Shown here: positions 46,607 through 55,467 of the stretch, one piece after another
Layout of the letters: every line of letters starts with the position of its first letter
Numbering within the stretch: the stretch's first letter is position 1
DNA from: Propionibacterium acidifaciens DSM 21887
Lineage (GTDB): Bacteria; Actinomycetota; Actinomycetes; Propionibacteriales; Propionibacteriaceae
Direction of reading: 5' to 3'
DNA length: 64,000 nucleotides
Assembly: GCF_000426605.1 (NCBI RefSeq)
Contig: NZ_AUFR01000009.1
Span: 38,470 to 102,469, forward strand
Translations under genes and position numbers: made by a program
The notes under the pieces: model-generated
What the model saw: only the letters and a program-made list of their open reading frames with translations
Told to the model about the DNA's origin: nothing
Databases searched by the model: none

Positions 46607-47932
46607 GTGAGTCCTGTTTCCTCCTCGATCTTCCTCTCGCGCCTGCAGGGCCTCCCGGTGCTGGACGCCTCGGGCGATCAGGTGGGCAAGGTCCGCGACT
46701 TCGTCACGCAGTTCCGGGCGCCCGGACGCCTGCCCCGGGTCAAGGGCCTGGTCGTCGAGCTGCTCGCCGCGCGCCGCATCTTCGTCCCGATGGCCCGCGT
46801 CCAGTCGATCGACGCCGAGCGCCTGTCGCTGGCGGGCGTCATCGACGCCCGGCGCTTCCAGCAGCGCGAGGGCGAGACCCTCGTCTTCGAGGACCTCTTC
46901 GACCGCGCGGTCGTCACCACCGACGGGAAGAGGGCCACGATCTTCGACGTGGCGATGCGCGGGAGCCGCAACCGACAGTGGGAGATCACCAGGGCGGCGC
47001 TGCGCGAGACGACCGCGAAGCGCTTCGGCTTCGCGTCCCGCAGGGGCGCGCTCCTCCAGGTGCCGTGGTCGGAGATCGCCCCCTCGCTGGCCGCGGCCGA
47101 CGAGGCCACCGACCGCAAGGTCGCCCAGCTCGCCGACATGCGCCCGGCCGACGTGGCCCGAGAGCTGCATGACATGGCGCCCGCCCAGCGCACCGACGTC
47201 GCCCGTGCCCTCGCCGACGAGCAGCTGGCCGATGCCTTCCAGGAACTGCCCGAGGACGAGCAGGTCGCCCTGCTGAACACCTTGGAGGCCGAGCGGGCGG
47301 CCGACGTCCTGGAGGAGATGGACCCGGACGACGCCGCCGACCTCATCAACGACCTGCCCGAGGAGTTCGCCGAGGACCTCCTGGCCCGCATGGAGCCGGA
47401 GGAGGCCGCCGATGTGCGGAACCTCATGCAGTACGAGGAGCTCACCGCCGGCGGCATGATGACCCCCGAACCGGTCATCGTCGCCCCCGACGCGACGATC
47501 GCCCAAGCGCTGGCCGCGCTGCGCAACCCCGAGGTGACCCCCGCAGCGGCCTCGATGGTGTTCATCACCCGCCCCCCGACGGACACCCCCTCGGGGCGCT
47601 ACCTGGGCGCCGCCCACATCCAGCGCCTGCTCCGCGAGCCGCCGAGCCTCATGGCCTCAACGGTCATCGACACGGCGATGCGGCCGCTGACGCCCGACGC
47701 CGACCTGAACCGGGTCTCGCGCTACTTCGCCACCTACAACCTCGTCATCGCGCCGGTCGTCAACGCCGAGCACCAGCTCGTCGGCGCGGTGACCGTGGAC
47801 GACGTGCTCGACCACATGCTGCCGGACGACTGGCGCGGCGACCAGATGGACGGGATCGAGCCCGGCGAGCGCGCCGACGACGGCCCCGACCGGCGGCCCG
47901 ACGGCGGATCCGACGAGCAGGAGGTGGACTGA
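46607..47932 (+). CDS. PRC-barrel, MgtE-N and CBS domain protein
   Basis: 441 residues. Residues 1-75 resemble a PRC-barrel; residues 170-290 are the superhelical MgtE N domain with repeated ALADEQLADAFQELPEDE-type units; two CBS domains follow (GGMMTPEPVIVAPDAT, APVVNAEHQLVGAVTVDD). The membrane channel of MgtE is absent, so it is a sensor without transporter. It overlaps the DUF1003 membrane protein gene (TGATG), a pairing common in actinobacteria. GTG start at 46607 lies 6 bp after TACCCT. Confidence 0.9.
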   Translation: MSPVSSSIFLSRLQGLPVLDASGDQVGKVRDFVTQFRAPGRLPRVKGLVVELLAARRIFVPMARVQSIDAERLSLAGVIDARRFQQREGETLVFEDLFDRAVVTTDGKRATIFDVAMRGSRNRQWEITRAALRETTAKRFGFASRRGALLQVPWSEIAPSLAAADEATDRKVAQLADMRPADVARELHDMAPAQRTDVARALADEQLADAFQELPEDEQVALLNTLEAERAADVLEEMDPDDAADLINDLPEEFAEDLLARMEPEEAADVRNLMQYEELTAGGMMTPEPVIVAPDATIAQALAALRNPEVTPAAASMVFITRPPTDTPSGRYLGAAHIQRLLREPPSLMASTVIDTAMRPLTPDADLNRVSRYFATYNLVIAPVVNAEHQLVGAVTVDDVLDHMLPDDWRGDQMDGIEPGERADDGPDRRPDGGSDEQEVD

Positions 47933-48474
47933 TGGCCGACGCCCAGCGCCCCGAGGACCGTCTCAACACCCCCGGCGATCGCACCGGCTTCCACCGCAGA
48001 CGCCGCCTGCGGTTCAACGAGGAGAGCTTCGGTCAGTTCGCCGAGTGGATCGCCCGCTTCATGGGCAGCCCGCGCTTCCTGCTGTGGATGACGGTCTTCG
48101 TCGTCTCCTGGATCGTGCTGAACCTGCTGGGCAGCTGGCACCACTGGGACCCGTACCCCTTCATCCTGCTCAACCTGGCCTTCAGCACCCAGGCCTCGTA
48201 CTCGGCCCCCCTGATCCTCCTGGCGCAGAACCGTCAGGAGGCCCGCGACAAGGCCTCCCTCGACGGCGACCGGCGGGTCAACGCCCAGTCGCGCGCCGAC
48301 ATGGACTACTTGGCGCGTGAGATCGCCTCCCTGCGCGCCGGCATCGGTGACATGGCCACCCGCGACTTCGTCCGCTCCGAGCTGCGCGACCAGCTGCACG
48401 AGCTCCTCTTCGAGCTCGAGCACGGCAACAGCCCCGACGACGAGTCGTCCCCGTCCCCCGAGGACGCCCAGTGA
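47932..48474 (+). CDS. DUF1003 membrane protein
   Basis: 180 residues. Two membrane helices (FLLWMTVFVVSWIVLNLLG and PFILLNLAFSTQASYSAP) are followed by the conserved ILLAQNRQEARDK segment and a charged C-terminal coiled coil. The ATG overlaps the stop of the MgtE-N/CBS gene, suggesting the two act together, perhaps in Mg homeostasis. No experimental role known to me. Confidence 0.88.
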   Translation: MADAQRPEDRLNTPGDRTGFHRRRRLRFNEESFGQFAEWIARFMGSPRFLLWMTVFVVSWIVLNLLGSWHHWDPYPFILLNLAFSTQASYSAPLILLAQNRQEARDKASLDGDRRVNAQSRADMDYLAREIASLRAGIGDMATRDFVRSELRDQLHELLFELEHGNSPDDESSPSPEDAQ

Positions 48475-48629
48475 GCGAGGACGCCCCGTGAAAGGCGACG
48501 GCCCGGCCGTCCCCGGCCGCCCCGGTGCGCGCCCGGCGATGCACCGGTCGGCCGTGCGGCGCGGCCCGACGGATCATGATCGTCCGGATGATTTGAATCG
48601 ATCCCCGGAAGTGACGTAGACACGTGCCT

Positions 48630-49787
48630 ATGAGCGAAGCGCAGAACCCCATGCTGTCCCAGATCCGGACGGCCCTCCACACCGTGCAGGACCCCGAGAT
48701 CCGCCGCTCGATCGACGATCTGGGCATGATCGACGACGTCTCCGTCGGCGACGACGGCGTCGTCACCGTGAAGGTGCTGCTGACCGTGGCGGGGTGCCCG
48801 CTGCACGCGACCATCAGGCAGGACGTGACGAAGGTCCTGTCCGCCGTCCGCGGGGTCACCGGCGTCGAGGTCGAGATGGGGGTCATGAACGACGAGCAGC
48901 GCGCCGCGATGCGCGAGTCCCTGCAGGCCGGCCGCACCGAGAACGTCATCCCGTTCTCCCAGCCCGGCAACCTCACCCGCGTCGTCGCGGTGGCCTCGGG
49001 CAAGGGCGGCGTCGGCAAGAGTTCCGTCACCGTGAACCTGGCCCTTGCGCTCGCCCAGCGGGGCCTGACCGTGGGGCTGCTGGACGCCGACATCTACGGC
49101 CACTCGATCCCCGGCCTGCTCGGCATCGACGAGGCCCGGCCGACCGTCGTGGACGAGATGATCCTGCCCGTGCCGGTCTCGGGCATCAGCGTGATCTCGA
49201 TGGGCATGCTCAAGCAGTCCCGCGACCAGGTCATCGCCTGGCGCGGCCCGATCCTCGACCGGGCCGTCACGCAGCTGCTGTCCGACGTCTTCTGGGGCGA
49301 CCTGGACTATCTGCTCATCGACCTGCCCCCGGGCACCGGCGACGTCGCCCTGGCCATCGGCCAGAAGATCCCGAACTCCGACGTGCTCGTCGTGACGACG
49401 CCGCAGTCGAACGTCTCGGAGATCTCCGAGCGCGCCGGCACGATGGCGGAGATGCTGCACCAGCACGTGCTCGGCGTCGTCGAGAACATGAGCCACCTCG
49501 AGGTGGAGTGCCCGCACTGCCACGAGCGCCACACGGTGGAGCTCTTCGGCTCCGGGGGCGGTCAGGCCACCGCCGACGCCCTGTCCGAGCGCTGCAACCG
49601 CCAGATCAACCTGCTGGTCCAGATCCCGATCGACCCGCGGATCAGCGCCGGCGGCGAGACCGGCGAGCCGATCGTCCTGTCCGACGAGAACAGCCCGACG
49701 ACCAAGGCGATCCAGACCCTGGCCGCCATCGTCACCGCGCACCGCAAGGGCCTCAAGGGCACCTCGCTGAACCTCACGGTGAACTGA
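48630..49787 (+). CDS. Mrp/NBP35-type Fe-S cluster carrier ATPase
   Basis: 385 residues. An N-terminal MIP18/DUF59 domain (TVQDPEIRRSIDDLGMI, VAGCPLH) precedes a P-loop ATPase with the deviant Walker A ASGKGGVGKS, LLDADIYGHS and LLIDLPPGTGD. The C-terminal CPHC pair can bind a bridging Fe-S cluster. It transfers Fe-S clusters to apo-proteins. TAGACA lies 7 bp before ATG 48630, which favours that start over GTG 48624. Confidence 0.93.
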   Translation: MSEAQNPMLSQIRTALHTVQDPEIRRSIDDLGMIDDVSVGDDGVVTVKVLLTVAGCPLHATIRQDVTKVLSAVRGVTGVEVEMGVMNDEQRAAMRESLQAGRTENVIPFSQPGNLTRVVAVASGKGGVGKSSVTVNLALALAQRGLTVGLLDADIYGHSIPGLLGIDEARPTVVDEMILPVPVSGISVISMGMLKQSRDQVIAWRGPILDRAVTQLLSDVFWGDLDYLLIDLPPGTGDVALAIGQKIPNSDVLVVTTPQSNVSEISERAGTMAEMLHQHVLGVVENMSHLEVECPHCHERHTVELFGSGGGQATADALSERCNRQINLLVQIPIDPRISAGGETGEPIVLSDENSPTTKAIQTLAAIVTAHRKGLKGTSLNLTVN

Positions 49788-49797
49788 CCGGCGGTGC

Positions 49798-49839
49798 GCC
49801 GTCCGGCCGTCCGGCCCCGGGGCCGGACGGCCGGACGGC
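49798..49839. terminator. Bidirectional terminator between mrp and tatB
   Basis: A perfect palindrome with 21-bp arms and no spacer (49798-49818 and 49819-49839) lies 10 bp after the mrp stop and 19 bp after the convergent tatB stop. Confidence 0.75.
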
Positions 49840-49858
49840 ATCGGGCCGCGTCGAGGTC

Positions 49859-50383
49859 TCAGGTCGCGTCGAGGTCGAAGCAGAGGCCGTAGCGGGCCCG
49901 CATGGCGCCCACCGCGGCGTCGAGGGCGGCGGCCGCCGTCGCATCCGCGGTCGGGGGCCTCGCCTCCGACGCCGCGCCGACGGATCCCGCAGCGCCGGGC
50001 GCCGGGGAGTCCGGCGCGCGGACGGCCCGGTCCACGGCGCCCGTCGCGCTCGTGGCCGCGCTCGCCGCTGAGCCCACCTCGCGCCGGACGTCGTCGAGAT
50101 CGCTCCGGACGTCGTCGAGGTCGGCCTGGATCTCGTCGAGCAGGTGCTTCTGCACGAAGGTCTTGGGGTTGAGGTCCTCGAGGGTGAGGTCCTGGTACTC
50201 GGGCCCCAGCTCGTCCTTGAGCTGCTGGGTGGCGCCGTTGGCGATGTTGCGGACGTAGAAGACCACCCGCGCCGCCTTGCGGCTGAACTCGGGGATGCGT
50301 TCGGGCCCGAAGAAGATCACGGCGAGCACCACGAGGATGAGGAATTCGCTGGCGTTGATGCCGAGAAAACTCATGGGGACCAC
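49859..50383 (-). CDS. tatB: Sec-independent translocase subunit TatB
   Basis: 174 residues. The N-terminal helix INASEFLILVVLAVIFFGPERIPEFSRK has the TatA/B FGPE hinge, followed by an amphipathic helix and a long Asp-rich and Ala-rich tail. TatB with TatC recognises twin-arginine signal peptides. The binding lipoprotein at 16325 has such a signal. The GTG at 50383 sits 6 bp after TAGCCT, a leaderless arrangement; ATG 50374 is the alternative. Confidence 0.88.
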   Translation of the reverse strand: MVPMSFLGINASEFLILVVLAVIFFGPERIPEFSRKAARVVFYVRNIANGATQQLKDELGPEYQDLTLEDLNPKTFVQKHLLDEIQADLDDVRSDLDDVRREVGSAASAATSATGAVDRAVRAPDSPAPGAAGSVGAASEARPPTADATAAAALDAAVGAMRARYGLCFDLDAT

Positions 50384-50411
50384 GCCACAAGGCTAGCCGC
50401 CGCGACGAAAT

Positions 50412-50441
50412 CCGCCCGGCCCGTCGGTTCGGGCCGGGCGG
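50412..50441. terminator. dapA terminator hairpin
   Basis: CCGCCCGGCCCG (50412-50423) and CGGGCCGGGCGG (50430-50441) form a 12-bp perfect stem with a 6-base loop, between the dapA stop and the tatB start. Confidence 0.7.
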
Positions 50442-50484
50442 ATCCTTCCCGCCGGCGGACGCAGGGCCCGCGACCGGTCGGGGT

Positions 50485-51366
50485 CTACAGATCGGTGCTG
50501 TCGAGCAGCTCGCCGAAGGCCCCTGCCAGGTCGGCGGGGGCGCTGCGCAGCGGCGGGCGGCAGGCGCCGACGGGCATGCCCTGGTGCGCCAGGCCCGCCT
50601 TGACCATCATGCAGCCCTGGGTCGCGAAGACGCCGGTGAAGACCGGCAGCAGCATGCGGTGGAGGCGAAGGGCCTCGGCCACGTCGCCGCAGCAGAAGGC
50701 GTCGATCATCTCGTGGGCGCGCCGGCCCGTGAAATGGGTGCTCGTGCCGACCACGCCGACGCCTCCGATCGCCATGAGAGGCAGGGTGATGGCGTCATCG
50801 CCCGAGTAGTACTGCAGATCGGTCTCGGCCATGACGCGCGAGGACGCGTCGAGGTCCTTCTTCGCGTCCTTGACGGCGCGGATCCTCGGATGGGAGGCCA
50901 GCTCCAGGAGCGAACCGGTCTCGATCGGGCGCCCGGTGCGGTGCGGGATGTCGTAGAGGATGACCGGCAGGCTCGTCGCGTCGGCGATGGCGACGAAGTG
51001 GTCGACGATCATGTCCTGCGGGGGGAGCGAGTAGTAGGGCGTGACGGCCAGCAGGCCGTCGGCGCCGGCCTGCTCGGCCTGGCGGGCCAGCTCGACGCTG
51101 GCCGCCGTGTCATTCGTCCCGACGCCGGCGACGAGCCTCGCCCGGTCGCCCACCTCGGCCTTCACCGCCGACAGCAGGTCGAACTTCTCCCGGGGGGTCG
51201 TCGTGGGCGCCTCGCCCGTCGTGCCGGAGATGACGAGGCCGTCGTTGCGCAGGTCGTCGACCAGATGGGCGGCGAGCTCCTTGGCCTTGTCGAGGTCGAG
51301 CTTCCCCTCGTCGTCGAAGGGTGTGACCATCGCGGTCAACAGTCGCCCGAAAATCGGTTCGCTCAT
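50485..51366 (-). CDS. dapA: 4-hydroxy-tetrahydrodipicolinate synthase
   Basis: 293 residues. TIM-barrel DapA features are TAMVTPF, VISGTTGEAPTTT, VTPYYSLPPQ, LYDIPHRTG and the Schiff-base lysine in AVKDAKKD. It condenses pyruvate with aspartate semialdehyde, the first committed step to lysine and diaminopimelate. dapE and dapD, two later steps, are 7 kb away. GGAAGGCGACGACG precedes the ATG. Confidence 0.95.
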   Translation of the reverse strand: MSEPIFGRLLTAMVTPFDDEGKLDLDKAKELAAHLVDDLRNDGLVISGTTGEAPTTTPREKFDLLSAVKAEVGDRARLVAGVGTNDTAASVELARQAEQAGADGLLAVTPYYSLPPQDMIVDHFVAIADATSLPVILYDIPHRTGRPIETGSLLELASHPRIRAVKDAKKDLDASSRVMAETDLQYYSGDDAITLPLMAIGGVGVVGTSTHFTGRRAHEMIDAFCCGDVAEALRLHRMLLPVFTGVFATQGCMMVKAGLAHQGMPVGACRPPLRSAPADLAGAFGELLDSTDL

Positions 51367-51435
51367 CGTCGTCGCCTTCCGTCAGTGCGATATGCCTCAA
51401 CCCATGGTAGAGACCCGGGCGGCTAGGCTGTGCAC

Positions 51436-52104
51436 GTGTCGTCCTCTCGCAGCAGCAAGAACTCCGCCCGGGACGGGCTGGATTCCCGTTCCCTGTCCTA
51501 CGCCGATGATCTCATCCCCGCCGTCGAGGCGGTCCGCACCGCTCGCGAGCAGGCCGTCCTGAGCGGCGCGCCGGCGCTCAGCAATGGCGCATGCGCGACC
51601 CTCACGATGCTGGCCCGGGCGCTCGACGCGCAGGCCGTCGTCGAGATCGGGACGAGCACCGGGGCGTCCGGGCTGGCCTTCTTCGCCGGCATGAACGAGC
51701 GCGGGGTCCTCACCTCGATCGACGCGCAGGCCCAGTGGCAGGTGCAGGCCCGCCAGGCCTTCATCGCCGAGCGGATCCCCACGCGCCGCTTCCGCCTCAT
51801 CCCCGGCAGCCCGCTGGACGTGCTGAACAATCTGCGCGACGGAGCCTACGACATCGTCTTCATCAACGGCGACAAGCTCGAGTACGCCGAGTACCTCGAC
51901 CAGGCGCTGCGCCTGCTGCGCCCCGGCGGACTGGTGATCCTCAACGAGGTGCTCTGGCGGAACAAGGTGGCCGACCCCTCCGACGAGGAGGACGAGGCCC
52001 TCATCATCCGCGAGACGCTCACGGCGGCCATCGAGAACGAGGGCCTCATGAGCGCGCTGCTGCCGGTGGGCGAGGGCCTGTTCGTCGCGGTCACGGCGCG
52101 CTGA
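51436..52104 (+). CDS. O-methyltransferase (SAM-dependent)
   Basis: 222 residues from the GTG at 51436, which lies 6 bp after TAGGCT. The SAM site VVEIGTSTGASGLAF and the DIVFING, LLRPGGLVILNEVLW segments are those of the class I O-methyltransferase family found in actinobacteria, often beside sigE-type regulators. Substrate unknown. Confidence 0.88.
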   Translation: MSSSRSSKNSARDGLDSRSLSYADDLIPAVEAVRTAREQAVLSGAPALSNGACATLTMLARALDAQAVVEIGTSTGASGLAFFAGMNERGVLTSIDAQAQWQVQARQAFIAERIPTRRFRLIPGSPLDVLNNLRDGAYDIVFINGDKLEYAEYLDQALRLLRPGGLVILNEVLWRNKVADPSDEEDEALIIRETLTAAIENEGLMSALLPVGEGLFVAVTAR

Positions 52105-52186
52105 GGCCGCCTGCGAGGGGCCCGGACGTGCGGGCGCGGGGCCGCCACGCGCGGCACGTGCGTCGTGGCGTCGACGCCCGGCCCGC

Positions 52187-53431
52187 TCAGTCGTCGGCGC
52201 GGAAGGCCGCCTCCCTGGTCACCGTGAAGCCCTTCGGCACGACCGTGATACCGCCGGAGGAGACCGTCAGGCCGCGGGCCTCGTCGTCCTCGCGGTCCAG
52301 GCCCACGTGCGTGCCGGGGGGCAGGACGACGCCCTTGTCGAGGATGGCGTTACGCAGGATGCATTGCTCGCCGACGTGGGACCCGTCCATGAGGACGCAG
52401 CGGTCGAGTGAGGCGCCCTTCTCGACGCGGACCTTCGGGCTGAGCACCGAGTGGTCGACGTCGCCGCCGGAGATGACGCAGCCGGCCGAGACGAGCGAGG
52501 ACTCGGCGGTGCCGTGCAGGGTGAACTTCGCCGCTGGCGCCTGGATCGCGTCGGCCCAGATGGGCCACTGCTCGTTGTACAGGTTGAACTGCGGCACGAC
52601 CGAGACGAGATCCATGTGCGCGGCGTGGAAGGCGTCGATGGTGCCGACGTCGCGCCAGTAGTCCTTGTCGTGCTCGGTGGCGCCGGGCACGACGTTGTCC
52701 TTGAAGTCGTAGACCCCGCACTGGCCGGCCTCGACGAAGGCGGGGACGATGTCGCCGCCCATGTCGTGCTTGGACTCGGAGTTCTCGCCGTCGGCCTCGA
52801 GCATCTCGACGAAGGCCCTGCGACTGAAGATGTAGTTGCCCATCGAGGCCAGCACCTCGTCGGGCGAGTCGGGCAGGCCGGGGGGGTCCTTGGGCTTCTC
52901 GAGGAAGCCTTTGATGCGGCCTTCGGGGTCCGAGTCGATGACGCCGAAGGCCGAGGCCTCCGAGCGCGGCACGCGAATGCCGGCGACGGTGGCGTCCAAG
53001 CCCGAGTCGATGTGCGCCTCGAGCATCTGCATGACGTCCATGCGGTAGATGTTGTCGGCGCCGAAGACGACGATGTAGTCGGGGTCGGCGTCCTTGATGA
53101 GGTTCATCGACTGGTAGATGGCGTCGGCGCTGCCCTGGTACCAGTGGGGGCCGCGGCGCTGCTGAGCCGGGACGGGGGTGACGTAGTTGCCGAGCATCGT
53201 CGACATGCGCCACTTGACCGAGATGTGCCGGTCGAGCGAGTGCGACTTGTACTGCGTCAGAACGGCGATCTTCAGCAGGTTGGAGTTCGCGAGATTCGAC
53301 AGGACGAAGTCGATGAGACGGCAGGTGCCGGCGAAGGGCACGGCGGGCTTCGCCCGATCAGCGGTGAGGGGCATGAGCCGTTTTCCTTCGCCTCCCGCCA
53401 GCACGAGGGAGAGAACGCTGGGTGTAGCCAT
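52187..53431 (-). CDS. glgC: Glucose-1-phosphate adenylyltransferase
   Basis: 414 residues. The start [15 protein letters not shown] is the nucleotidyltransferase signature; [19 protein letters not shown] and [14 protein letters not shown] follow, with a C-terminal left-handed beta-helix. It makes ADP-glucose for glycogen or glucan synthesis. It is divergent from glgA. TAGGTT lies 6 bp before the ATG. Confidence 0.96.
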   Translation of the reverse strand: MATPSVLSLVLAGGEGKRLMPLTADRAKPAVPFAGTCRLIDFVLSNLANSNLLKIAVLTQYKSHSLDRHISVKWRMSTMLGNYVTPVPAQQRRGPHWYQGSADAIYQSMNLIKDADPDYIVVFGADNIYRMDVMQMLEAHIDSGLDATVAGIRVPRSEASAFGVIDSDPEGRIKGFLEKPKDPPGLPDSPDEVLASMGNYIFSRRAFVEMLEADGENSESKHDMGGDIVPAFVEAGQCGVYDFKDNVVPGATEHDKDYWRDVGTIDAFHAAHMDLVSVVPQFNLYNEQWPIWADAIQAPAAKFTLHGTAESSLVSAGCVISGGDVDHSVLSPKVRVEKGASLDRCVLMDGSHVGEQCILRNAILDKGVVLPPGTHVGLDREDDEARGLTVSSGGITVVPKGFTVTREAAFRADD

Positions 53432-53567
53432 GGACTCAACCTACGGCCCGGGGCGGGCGGGCGGCAAGACGGTCCGGACGATCAGGGGCCGTTCAGCATC
53501 CACCGGAGCGGCCCCGGTCGCATGGGGCGGGCGATCCCCCCCAGGCGGCGTGTGAGACGATCGGGGC

Positions 53568-54758
53568 ATGCATGCATCCATTCTCACTCGCGAGTACCCC
53601 CCGTCCGTCTACGGCGGCGCGGGCGTGCACGTGGCCCAGCTGGTGCCGCGTCTTCGTGATCTCATCGACGTCGATGTGCAGTGCATGGGTGAGCCCCGCG
53701 ACGGTGTGGTCGCCCATGCCGAGGACTTCCCGCCCGGGGCGAATGCGGCCCTGCGCGTGCTCGGAGCCGATCTGTCCATGGTCTCGGCACTGCCCGACGA
53801 CACCGATCTGGTCCACTCCCACACCTGGTACGCGAACATGGCCGGCCATCTCGGCGGCCTGTTCCGCTCGATCCCCCACGTCGTCACGGCCCACTCGCTG
53901 GAGCCCCTGCGGCCCTGGAAGCGCGAGCAGCTCGGCGGCGGCTACGAGCTGTCCAGCTGGGCCGAGCGCACCGCCTACGAGGGCGCCTCGGCGATCATCG
54001 GCGTGAGCACCGCGATGGCCGGGGACATCCTGCGCTGCTACCCCGACCTCGACCCCGACAAGATCCACGTCGTGCGCAACGGCGTGGACGTCACAGAATT
54101 CTACCCCACCGAGGACCACGACTTCTGCGACCGCATCGGCATGGACACGAGCCGCCCGTCGGTCGTCTTCGTCGGGCGCATCACCCGTCAGAAGGGCCTC
54201 GTCCATCTCGTGCGCGCGGCCCGCGAGCTCCAGCCCGGCACCCAGGTCGTCCTGCTGGCCAGCTCGCCCGACACCCCCGAGATCGCCGCCGAGTTCGGCG
54301 AGAGCCTCGAGGCCCTCAAGGGGGTGCACGGCGACGACGTCATCTGGGTGCAGGAGATGGCCCCCCGCGAGGGGGTCCGTCAGGTCTACTCGCACGCCAC
54401 GCTCTTCGCCTGCCCCTCGGTCTACGAGCCGCTGGGCATCGTCAACCTCGAGGCGATGGCCTGCGAGGCGGCCGTCGTGGCCTCGGCCGTCGGCGGCATC
54501 CCCGAGGTCGTCGACGACGGCACGACCGGGACGCTCGTCGCCTACGACCCCGAGCGCGCCGAGGACGCCGAGTACGTGGCCGACTTCGAGCACCGTTTCG
54601 CGGTCGCGATGAACGACCTCGTCGGCAACCCCGACAAGGTCCGGGTCTTCGGCAAGGCCGGCCGTCAGCGCTGCATCGACCACTTCAGCTGGGAGGCCAT
54701 CGCGGCCCAGACCGTCGAGGTCTACCGGGCGGCCGTCGACTACCGCGCCGCCCGCTGA
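53568..54758 (+). CDS. glgA: Glycogen synthase (GT4, actinobacterial type)
   Basis: 396 residues of GT-B fold. REYPPSVYGGAGVHV binds the donor; VHSHTWYANMAGHL, VVRNGVDVTEFYP, FVGRITRQKGL and PSVYEPLGIVNLEAMAC are retaining GT4 motifs. Short GT4 GlgA/GlgM proteins of this type use ADP-glucose and can form alpha-maltose-1-phosphate. It is divergent from glgC, which supplies the donor. Confidence 0.93.
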   Translation: MHASILTREYPPSVYGGAGVHVAQLVPRLRDLIDVDVQCMGEPRDGVVAHAEDFPPGANAALRVLGADLSMVSALPDDTDLVHSHTWYANMAGHLGGLFRSIPHVVTAHSLEPLRPWKREQLGGGYELSSWAERTAYEGASAIIGVSTAMAGDILRCYPDLDPDKIHVVRNGVDVTEFYPTEDHDFCDRIGMDTSRPSVVFVGRITRQKGLVHLVRAARELQPGTQVVLLASSPDTPEIAAEFGESLEALKGVHGDDVIWVQEMAPREGVRQVYSHATLFACPSVYEPLGIVNLEAMACEAAVVASAVGGIPEVVDDGTTGTLVAYDPERAEDAEYVADFEHRFAVAMNDLVGNPDKVRVFGKAGRQRCIDHFSWEAIAAQTVEVYRAAVDYRAAR

Positions 54759-54792
54759 CCGGACGGGACCGCACGCGCGGCACGTGCGGCCC

Positions 54793-54853
54793 CACGACGG
54801 GACGGGTCGGGTCCGGCACCGCGGCGGTGCCGGACCCGACCCGTCCCGTCGTG
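54793..54853. terminator. Near-perfect 30-bp-arm palindrome after glgA
   Basis: The arms 54793-54822 and 54824-54853 are exact reverse complements with a single central base between them. They lie between the convergent stops of glgA and the DUF3117 gene, so they probably act as a bidirectional terminator. Confidence 0.7.
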
Positions 54854-54867
54854 CGGACCGATGATGG

Positions 54868-55035
54868 TCAGCCGACAACGCCCTTGAGACATCCGAGAAG
54901 TTCGGCGGCCTCTTCGGCGTTGAGCTCGACGACCAGACGGCCGCCGCCGTCGACCGGAACGCGCATCACGATGCCGCGGCCCTCTTTCGTTACCTCCATG
55001 GGGCCATCGCCAGTACGTGGCTTCATTGCTGCCAT
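54868..55035 (-). CDS. DUF3117 small protein
   Basis: 55 residues, MAAMKPRTGDGPMEVTKEGR at the start and a C-terminal ELNAEEAAELLGCL, the highly conserved actinobacterial DUF3117 pattern. Function unknown. GAGGAACC precedes the ATG. It overlaps the end of the DivIVA-like gene by 13 bp and ends next to the large palindrome. Confidence 0.9.
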   Translation of the reverse strand: MAAMKPRTGDGPMEVTKEGRGIVMRVPVDGGGRLVVELNAEEAAELLGCLKGVVG

Positions 55036-55418
55036 TGGTTCCTCGTTTCTGAGTCGTGCTGCACGCCATCGGCCGTGCGGATGCCACCATTATCCCCTAT
55101 GGCTCCGTCCGGAACCGAACCCGCCGGCGCGGGAGCACCCGGGGCGGGCCGGTCGGCGCTGGCCGCGGCGTCGGGCCCGGCCGCCGCCAGCTGCTCGCCG
55201 AGACGGGCCAGGACGGCGTCGACCTGCTCCATGTCGTAGCCGCGGGTGACGACGGCGAAGCGCACCGCGCGGAGGTCCTCGGCGCTCACCGGGCCGTCAG
55301 GCAGATCGGGCCCGGGACGCTCGGGGAGTTGGGGCCCGAGCTGCCCGAGGTGCCCGCGCGCGGCCCACAGACCGAGCGCAATGACGCCGACGACGAGGAT
55401 TCCGAGGGCCCAGACCAT
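55023..55418 (-). CDS. DivIVA-domain membrane protein
   Basis: 131 residues. One N-terminal membrane helix (MVWALGILVVGVIALGLW) is followed by a short DivIVA-like segment (LRAVRFAVVTRGYDMEQVDAVLARL) and a Pro/Ala-rich tail. TAGGAT lies 7 bp before ATG 55418, so I prefer that start to ATG 55427. It may help place cell-wall machinery; role unproven. Confidence 0.8.
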   Translation of the reverse strand: MVWALGILVVGVIALGLWAARGHLGQLGPQLPERPGPDLPDGPVSAEDLRAVRFAVVTRGYDMEQVDAVLARLGEQLAAAGPDAAASADRPAPGAPAPAGSVPDGAIGDNGGIRTADGVQHDSETRNQWQQ

Positions 55419-55467
55419 GCCCACCATCCTAGGTCGCCCGCCCGGGGCGGGCCCGCCGCCGGACTGC